DNA of 9,980 nt from Bacteroidota bacterium. Lineage in GTDB: Bacteria > Bacteroidota > Bacteroidia > Flavobacteriales_F > PHOS-HE28. The notes below the pieces were generated by a model. That model was not told the origin of the DNA and made no database searches. It saw nothing but the letters and a program-made list of their open reading frames with translations. Of this stretch, positions 6,223 to 9,980 are shown in pieces (position 1 is the first letter of the stretch; each line of letters opens with the position of its first letter). The stretch spans positions 1 to 9,980 of the forward strand of contig JAEYWT010000337.1 in NCBI GenBank assembly GCA_023428865.1, written 5' to 3'. The position numbers were made by a program, and so were the translations under genes.

Positions 6223-7110
6223 CTTGATTGCCTTGGTGTTCCCAACGGAAGCGCCATGCCCGGAACGCCGTGTAACGATAACAACCCGAACACCACCAAT
6301 GACACCTGGTCGGCGGGTTGCATCTGCGCCGGAACACCGGTGGTGGTCGATTGTATGGGTATTCCCAATGGAAGCGCGATGCCTGGAACACCATGCAACG
6401 ACGGTGATCCAACGACCGGCAACGATCAATGGGGTGTGGATTGCCAATGCCATGGTCTGCCAATAGATTGTGCGGGAGTGGCAGGTGGCCCAGCTATGCC
6501 CGGAACGCCCTGTAACGACGGTGATCCCAACAGTCTGGGCGATACCTGGAACTCGAACTGTGAATGCGTAGGAGCCTATCCACAGGTCGATTGTGCGGGT
6601 GCGATCGGCGGAACGGCCTTCCTGGACGAATGCGGGATCTGCGCGGGGGGTAACACCGGTATCGTACCCAACGCGGATGTGGATTCAGATGGCCTACAAG
6701 TCTGTGAGGACAATTGTGTGGACGCTTTCAATCCCGCGCAAGCCGATTACGATGGCGATGGTGTGGGTGATGCGTGCGACAACTGCGTGTGGGTATTCAA
6801 CCCCGACCAAGCCGACATGAACAGCAATGGCCTAGGCGATGTTTGCGATGGCTGGGTGGGCCTACAGGAGATCGCACCTGCGGAGGTCTTCAGCCTATTC
6901 CCCAACCCTTCTCATGGTGCGGTATCGGTGCTGTGCTCTGTACCCGAGGCACGTTCATTGCGCTTCCACGATGCGGTGGGCGCCTTGGTGTTCGACGCAC
7001 CCATGCGACAGCGGCTTGATCTTGAGCGCCTGGCAACAGGTGTCTATTCAGTGTTGGTGCTCGATGCGGAAGGCAGACCGCTGGCACGAACAAGACTCGT
7101 TATCCAATAA
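5095..7110 (+). CDS. Large T9SS-type secreted protein, 3' part: Cys-rich repeats, TSP3-like repeats and T9SS sorting domain
   Basis: This continues the gene that starts at 2152. The frame is open from 4975 to the TAA at 7108-7110; the GTG at 5095 is only a formal start inside repeat 8, with no signal peptide. Residue numbers refer to the whole gene. Repeats 8-15 run to residue 1357. Three degenerate units follow, each opening DC-x-G, with PGTPCND but without the Asp-rich half, then a DCAGAIGGTAFLDECGICAG unit. Two thrombospondin-3-like Ca-binding repeats at about 1507-1567 include DYDGDGVGDACDNC. The end (about 1575-1652) is a T9SS type A-like sorting domain with FSLFPNPSHG (PNP at 1584-1586), LERLATGVYSVLVLD and a final RLVIQ. 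The sorting domain predicts export and surface attachment or release by T9SS, provided the TGA at 4972 is absent, suppressed or a sequencing error. If the TGA is real, this half is untranslated or a pseudogene remnant. Confidence 0.85.
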   Translation: MPGQVGSPCIDGDPCTINDVLNANCQCVGTQAPDSDGDGICNAQDNCPNVQGQIGSPCNDGDPCTINDVLNANCQCAGTPSGDSDGDGICNAQDNCPNVPGQIGSACNDGNPCTVNDVLNANCQCVGTPSGDTDGDGICNAQDNCPNVPGQVGSTCNDGDPCTINDVLNANCQCVGTASPDSDGDGICDSQDNCPNVTGQVGSPCNDGNPCTINDVLNANCQCTGTPSGDSDGDGICNAQDNCPNVAGQVGSTCNDGDPCTINDVLNANCQCVGTPSPDSDGDGICNAQDNCPNVAGQIGSSCNDGNPCTVNDVLNANCQCVGTPSPDSDGDGVCDAQDNCPNVVGQIGSPCNDGNTATINDVLNTACVCAGTPVGLDCLGVPNGSAMPGTPCNDNNPNTTNDTWSAGCICAGTPVVVDCMGIPNGSAMPGTPCNDGDPTTGNDQWGVDCQCHGLPIDCAGVAGGPAMPGTPCNDGDPNSLGDTWNSNCECVGAYPQVDCAGAIGGTAFLDECGICAGGNTGIVPNADVDSDGLQVCEDNCVDAFNPAQADYDGDGVGDACDNCVWVFNPDQADMNSNGLGDVCDGWVGLQEIAPAEVFSLFPNPSHGAVSVLCSVPEARSLRFHDAVGALVFDAPMRQRLDLERLATGVYSVLVLDAEGRPLARTRLVIQ

Positions 7111-7126
7111 CGTGTCGAAGTTGGTG

Positions 7127-7160
7127 AAGGGCTTCCGGGAACGGAGGCCCTTTCTCTTTT
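7127..7160 (+). terminator. Rho-independent terminator after the large repeat gene
   Basis: A 10-bp stem (AAGGGCTTCC 7127-7136 with GGAGGCCCTT 7143-7152, one G-T wobble) with the 6-nt loop GGGAAC is followed by TCTCTTTT. It begins 17 nt after the stop codon. On the other strand there is no T-run after the stem, so it should act mainly for the plus-strand gene, although it also separates that gene from the converging pfkA. Confidence 0.8.
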
Positions 7161-7185
7161 GGTCGTTGAGCTTCGGTGAGCCTGC

Positions 7186-8169
7186 TTACGTGGCCATGAT
7201 CCGCAGCACGCGGAAGAGGTCTTGGTCCAATTCGCGCGTACCGGTGATGGCTTCTGGGAAGGGCGTTGTGGCGATGCGGCCGGCTTTAACACCCACCATG
7301 CAGTTGTGGTCGCCACGAACGATGGCATCCACAGCGGCCACACCAAGCTTACTGGCGAGCACTCGGTCCTGCACCGTAGGTGAACCTCCTCGCTGCACAT
7401 GGCCTAAGACGGTCACCCGGATGTCCTTCTGTGGAAGTCGCTCTTTCACGCGGCGGGCCACTTCGAACGCACCGCCTTCCACTTCTCCTTCCGCCACCAC
7501 CACGATGCTCGAAGACTTGGCCCCATCGGAACCGAGTATCGCCCGGATCAATTGCTCGAAATGCTCGTCACGTTCAGGGACCAGACCGAATTCGGCACCT
7601 GCTGCAACAGCACAATCCAAGGCGATCGCGCCCGAATCGCGCCCCATCACCTCAACGAAGAAGAGCCGGTCATGGGATGATGCCGTATCTCTGATCCGGT
7701 CGATGGCCTGTACTGCCGTATTGATCGCCGTATCATATCCGATGGTCAGGTCGGTTCCTGCCAGGTCGTTGTCGATGGTTCCCGGCAGGCCGACAGTCGG
7801 AATACCATGTTCCCGATAAAGGATGTTGGCTCCGGAGAAGGTTCCGTCGCCGCCGATGGCTACCAGGCCGTCAACGCCGTGCTTCCTGAGTACATCCACC
7901 GCTTGTTTTCGACCCTCAGGTTGCATGAATGCAGCGCTCCGGGCCGTGCGTAGGATCGTGCCTCCACGTTGGATGATGTTGCTCACATCACGGGGTCCCA
8001 TGGCTTTGGTACGGTCGTTCACCAGGCCATCATAGCCTCCCAGGAAACCGGTCACCTTCAGGCCATGCACATGTGCGCTACGTACCACCGCGCGCACGGC
8101 GGCGTTCATGCCAGGGCTGTCACCTCCGGAAGTGAACACACCGATATGGCTCACCTTATCGGCCATCAT
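7186..8169 (-). CDS. pfkA: ATP-dependent 6-phosphofructokinase
   Basis: Phosphorylates fructose 6-phosphate to fructose 1,6-bisphosphate with ATP, the committed step of glycolysis, in the cytoplasm. The product has 327 residues, typical of bacterial PfkA. Motifs: GGDSPGMN (15-22), GGDGT (106-110), PGTIDND (129-135) with catalytic Asp133, MGR (175-177), AEG (226-228) and LGHVQRGGSPTVQDR (255-269). Gly in GGDGT and PGTIDND rather than PKTIDND marks the ATP-dependent rather than the pyrophosphate-dependent type. The start is ATG 8169-8167 (ATGATG; 8166 is the alternative). It overlaps the TGA stop of the upstream propeller gene in an ATGA arrangement, so the two are probably cotranscribed and translationally coupled. 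A 20-residue upstream extension in the same frame lies inside the propeller gene and is not needed. The stop is TAA. Confidence 0.97.
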   Translation of the reverse strand: MMADKVSHIGVFTSGGDSPGMNAAVRAVVRSAHVHGLKVTGFLGGYDGLVNDRTKAMGPRDVSNIIQRGGTILRTARSAAFMQPEGRKQAVDVLRKHGVDGLVAIGGDGTFSGANILYREHGIPTVGLPGTIDNDLAGTDLTIGYDTAINTAVQAIDRIRDTASSHDRLFFVEVMGRDSGAIALDCAVAAGAEFGLVPERDEHFEQLIRAILGSDGAKSSSIVVVAEGEVEGGAFEVARRVKERLPQKDIRVTVLGHVQRGGSPTVQDRVLASKLGVAAVDAIVRGDHNCMVGVKAGRIATTPFPEAITGTRELDQDLFRVLRIMAT

Positions 8170-9395
8170 TCGGCGATCACCTGCCCAAGATGCTGGGTAT
8201 TCCCCGTGTTCGGGTCGATGAGCAGGCAATGGTAGCGTCCGGCCACCAGATCGTTACGATCGATCCAGACCACGCCGCCGCCGCGTGTCGCAGTGCGTTT
8301 CGCCGCACGTCCGGTGGCGTCGATCAACAACACGGTCCGATCTTCGGAAACGCTGGAAAGGTCGACAGCGAAGCGATCGGTGAACACGGTGGGGTAGGTT
8401 GTCGGTAACGCGCTAGCCAGAGTCGCGTTCACGTCAGTGGTGGTGCTCTCGATGCGGTAACTGTCCAGCGCGCAGGCGATGTACAAGTGGGTGGGCGAGA
8501 TATGGAAGCGCTCCTGGGCAAAGGTGTTCGGTGCGCTCAGGCCATCGTTGAACGCGGTCCAAGTGAGTCCGTCGTCCATGGAACGATAGCAGCCACTGGC
8601 GGCGTTCTTGGTGATGGCGATGTAGTACCCGTCGAAGATCACCAGTTCACTACCTTCTGGACAATTGGAGGTCGGATAACCCGTTGTAGCCGTCCACGTG
8701 GTTCCGCCGTTCACCGAGCGCTGCGCACCGAAAGCACCCAGGATCACCAAGGCGCCGTTCTGGCCTTGTACCGATCGCACGGCCCAGTTGGTGGTGCCAG
8801 CAGGTTGCCACGAGGTGCCAAGGTCGTCCGAGCGCATCAGGCCGGTGTTCGTGGCTGCGTAGAGTGCATCGCCCACTTGCGCCAACCCGCTCACCACCAT
8901 GTTGCTGTTCAGGCCGGAGTAGGCTTGCAACCAGGTGACACCATTGTCGAAGGTGCGGAAAACACCGCCACCGTTCTGGCTCAATTGGCCGGTGTACACC
9001 AAGAACATGGCCGTGCCGAAAGTGTAGATCTTGTTGCAGTAGATGGTGGACGATGAAGCGGGCAACGTGTTGTTCGCGCTCACCCAACTGGCGCCATTGT
9101 CCGTGGATCTGAAGACGCCACTTTCCGTGCCACAGAAGAGCGCGCTTTCACTGTGTCCGATGGACCGCACCGTGGAGCCGTTCGTTGGTAGACCGGTATT
9201 CGCCATCAACCAACTGGTGCCATCGTTGGTGCTTTTCCGGATGCCATTGGGCGGGGCCGCAATGAAAATGGCACCATTGAAGGTGGTGATGCTACGACTT
9301 CCGTTCACACCTAACGAAAGCGGCGCCCATTGAGCATGGGTGGCGGTCGAGATCAGGAGCGGCAGAGCAAGACAAAGCGTACGGATCAGTCGCAT
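8166..9395 (-). CDS. Secreted beta-propeller protein with six Asp-box (BNR) repeats and a probable T9SS sorting domain
   Basis: The product has 409 residues. ATG 9395-9393 gives a signal peptide (MRLIRTLCLALPLLISTATHA, cleavage near residue 21); a longer open frame to 9443 would cross the promoter region and hide it. Six Asp-box motifs of the S-x-D-x-G-x-x-W type are seen: STNDGTSW (55-62), STDNGASW (97-104), TFDNGVTW (148-155), SDDLGTSW (189-196), SVNGGTTW (227-234) and SMDDGLTW (272-279). This fits a six-bladed propeller of the sialidase/Ycf48/sortilin superfamily. Asp boxes are structural turns and do not prove sialidase activity; no sialidase arginine triad or FRIP motif is seen. The C-terminal 75 residues (TVFTDRFAVDLSS, NDLVAGRYHCLLID, GQVIAE) resemble a T9SS type A sorting domain with a degenerate PNP start. 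The role is unknown, perhaps ligand binding or adhesion at the surface. The stop overlaps the pfkA start. Confidence 0.85.
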   Translation of the reverse strand: MRLIRTLCLALPLLISTATHAQWAPLSLGVNGSRSITTFNGAIFIAAPPNGIRKSTNDGTSWLMANTGLPTNGSTVRSIGHSESALFCGTESGVFRSTDNGASWVSANNTLPASSSTIYCNKIYTFGTAMFLVYTGQLSQNGGGVFRTFDNGVTWLQAYSGLNSNMVVSGLAQVGDALYAATNTGLMRSDDLGTSWQPAGTTNWAVRSVQGQNGALVILGAFGAQRSVNGGTTWTATTGYPTSNCPEGSELVIFDGYYIAITKNAASGCYRSMDDGLTWTAFNDGLSAPNTFAQERFHISPTHLYIACALDSYRIESTTTDVNATLASALPTTYPTVFTDRFAVDLSSVSEDRTVLLIDATGRAAKRTATRGGGVVWIDRNDLVAGRYHCLLIDPNTGNTQHLGQVIAE

Positions 9396-9411
9396 GGGTG
9401 CGTATTTCCAA

Positions 9412-9419
9412 CAAAAGTA
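9412..9419 (-). promoter_or_regulatory. Bacteroidota -7 promoter element for the propeller-pfkA unit
   Basis: The minus strand reads TACTTTTG, an exact TAnnTTTG match, 17 nt upstream of the propeller start codon. That implies a leader of roughly a dozen bases. No convincing -33 TTTG was found at the expected 17-21 nt spacing, so the call rests on the -7 motif and its position in the 74-nt divergent gap. Confidence 0.55.
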
Positions 9420-9458
9420 ACGGACTGCATGGTTACCTGCCATGCACGCGCAGTAGGG

Positions 9459-9466
9459 TATATTTG
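9459..9466 (+). promoter_or_regulatory. Bacteroidota -7 promoter element for the His/Cys protein and TonB-receptor unit
   Basis: TATATTTG is an exact TAnnTTTG match in the gap between divergent genes. Transcription would start about 4-6 nt past the motif, at or next to the GTG at 9470, so the mRNA would be almost leaderless. No clear -33 element is visible. Confidence 0.5.
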
Positions 9467-9469
9467 TGC

Positions 9470-9781
9470 GTGTTCCGCAGCCTGCGTCCTACACTCAGCG
9501 CCTTACTGCTCCTGGTTTTGGTGTTCCAACTAGCACCCAGGACCTGGTTCCATACCTGTGACCACATCCACCACGGGATCACGTCGGAGATGGAAGGTCA
9601 AGCGGTTGGCGAGTGTTGTTCGGTTTGCTCCATCGCCTTGCCCACCCTTGCGCGGCCAGAGCCCGTGCGAACTCCGGTCACGAACCGCCTTCCTTGGCTA
9701 CCACTCATCGCCGCTATAGATGTCCCGTCCTACCTCAGGTTGGATGCGATAATGGGACGAGGCCCACCGATGGTTGGATAG
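9470..9781 (+). CDS. Small membrane or secreted His/Cys protein preceding a TonB-dependent receptor
   Basis: GTG 9470 gives 103 residues beginning MFRSLRPTLSALLLLVLVFQ, a basic start followed by a hydrophobic segment that serves as signal peptide or membrane anchor. The frame is open back to an ATG at 9398, but that start would lie at the promoter and edge of the divergent gene and delay the hydrophobic segment. After the membrane segment comes H28-x-C30-x-H32-x-H34-H35 and then C49-C50-x-x-C53, a pattern suited to binding a transition metal. Small, poorly conserved proteins with scattered His/Cys often stand directly upstream of TonB-dependent receptor genes in Bacteroidota, and here the receptor start follows 83 nt after the TAG. 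A role in metal sensing or uptake is inference. The exact start is uncertain (TTG 9464 is also possible). Confidence 0.6.
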   Translation: MFRSLRPTLSALLLLVLVFQLAPRTWFHTCDHIHHGITSEMEGQAVGECCSVCSIALPTLARPEPVRTPVTNRLPWLPLIAAIDVPSYLRLDAIMGRGPPMVG

Positions 9782-9864
9782 CTTCTGCTGGTGCCATGGC
9801 CCAGCCATCCGTGTACCACGCTGCACGGCTTTCGGTGAACCACTTCTCAATCCGACGGTGCCTG

Positions 9865-9980
9865 ATGGTCCGGTCATTCCTCTTCCTCGTCCTCCTTCAA
9901 TCCACCTTGGCGTGGCCTGTACTACATGCGCAGAGCGGAGCTTGTGAGCATGTGGTGCAGGGCCGTGTATTGGATGAACA
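9865..9980 (+). CDS. TonB-dependent outer-membrane receptor, N-terminal fragment (runs off window)
   Basis: Only 38 codons are visible. ATG 9865 opens MVRSFLFLVLLQSTLAWPVL, a signal peptide with likely cleavage at HAQ, followed by ACEHVVQGRVLDEH. That ending matches the start of the carboxypeptidase-like regulatory (plug-preceding) domain that opens many Bacteroidota TonB-dependent receptors, where G-x-V-x-D-x is followed by a T-G-x-x-L-x-G-A segment. GTG 9835 is an alternative in-frame start but would put ten polar residues ahead of the signal peptide. It is probably cotranscribed with the small His/Cys gene, since no promoter motif was found in the 83-nt spacer. A SusC-like protein or another secreted protein with the same domain is possible. 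Confidence 0.65.
   Translation, partial: MVRSFLFLVLLQSTLAWPVLHAQSGACEHVVQGRVLDE

Noticed and set aside
6839..7819. 326-codon plus-strand frame across the gene end, terminator and pfkA
   Set aside because: It runs out of frame over the sorting domain and antisense over pfkA, crossing a terminator.
8487..9056. Plus-strand frame opposite the propeller gene
   Set aside because: It is an antisense shadow; the minus strand has six regular Asp boxes and a signal peptide.

Overview
The window looks like a chromosomal segment of a fairly GC-rich member of the Bacteroidota, plausibly a Flavobacteriales-type lineage from an environmental or wastewater setting. The lineage below phylum is inference. 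The evidence is two secreted proteins whose C-termini resemble type IX secretion system (T9SS) sorting domains, the start of a TonB-dependent receptor behind a small His/Cys protein, and several copies of the Bacteroidota -7 promoter element TAnnTTTG. The pfkA-linked gene uses TGA as a normal stop, so the standard bacterial code applies.

Layout from left to right. (1) 1-1489, minus strand: the N-terminal 496 residues of an amino-acid-activating adenylation protein (NRPS-type A domain), cut by the window edge exactly after its A10 motif. (2) 1490-2151: a gap holding a plausible 56-codon minus-strand ORF, a three-arm palindrome, short direct repeats and one possible promoter. (3) 2152-7110, plus strand: one very large secreted-protein gene. 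It encodes a signal peptide, a fibronectin-III-like domain, a gingipain (C25)-like domain that seems to lack its catalytic cysteine, a second FN3-like domain, fifteen 49-residue Asp/Cys-rich repeats with exact 147-bp spacing, four shorter related units, thrombospondin-3-like Ca-binding repeats and a T9SS sorting domain. The frame is broken once, by a TGA at 4972-4974 where every other repeat has a Cys codon. A rho-independent terminator follows at 7127-7160. (4) 9395-7186, minus strand: a two-gene unit of a secreted six-Asp-box beta-propeller protein whose stop overlaps the start of pfkA (ATP-dependent 6-phosphofructokinase). (5) 9470-9980, plus strand: a divergent unit with a small membrane or secreted His/Cys protein followed by the first 38 codons of a TonB-dependent receptor.

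The genes do not form one obvious pathway. The common theme is cell-surface and secreted proteins delivered by T9SS, with pfkA (glycolysis) and the adenylation enzyme (peptide secondary metabolism) as neighbours. The strongest items for a second look are the nonsense codon at an invariant Cys in the repeat array, the array's dimeric higher-order pattern, and the pseudo-gingipain/array/T9SS architecture.
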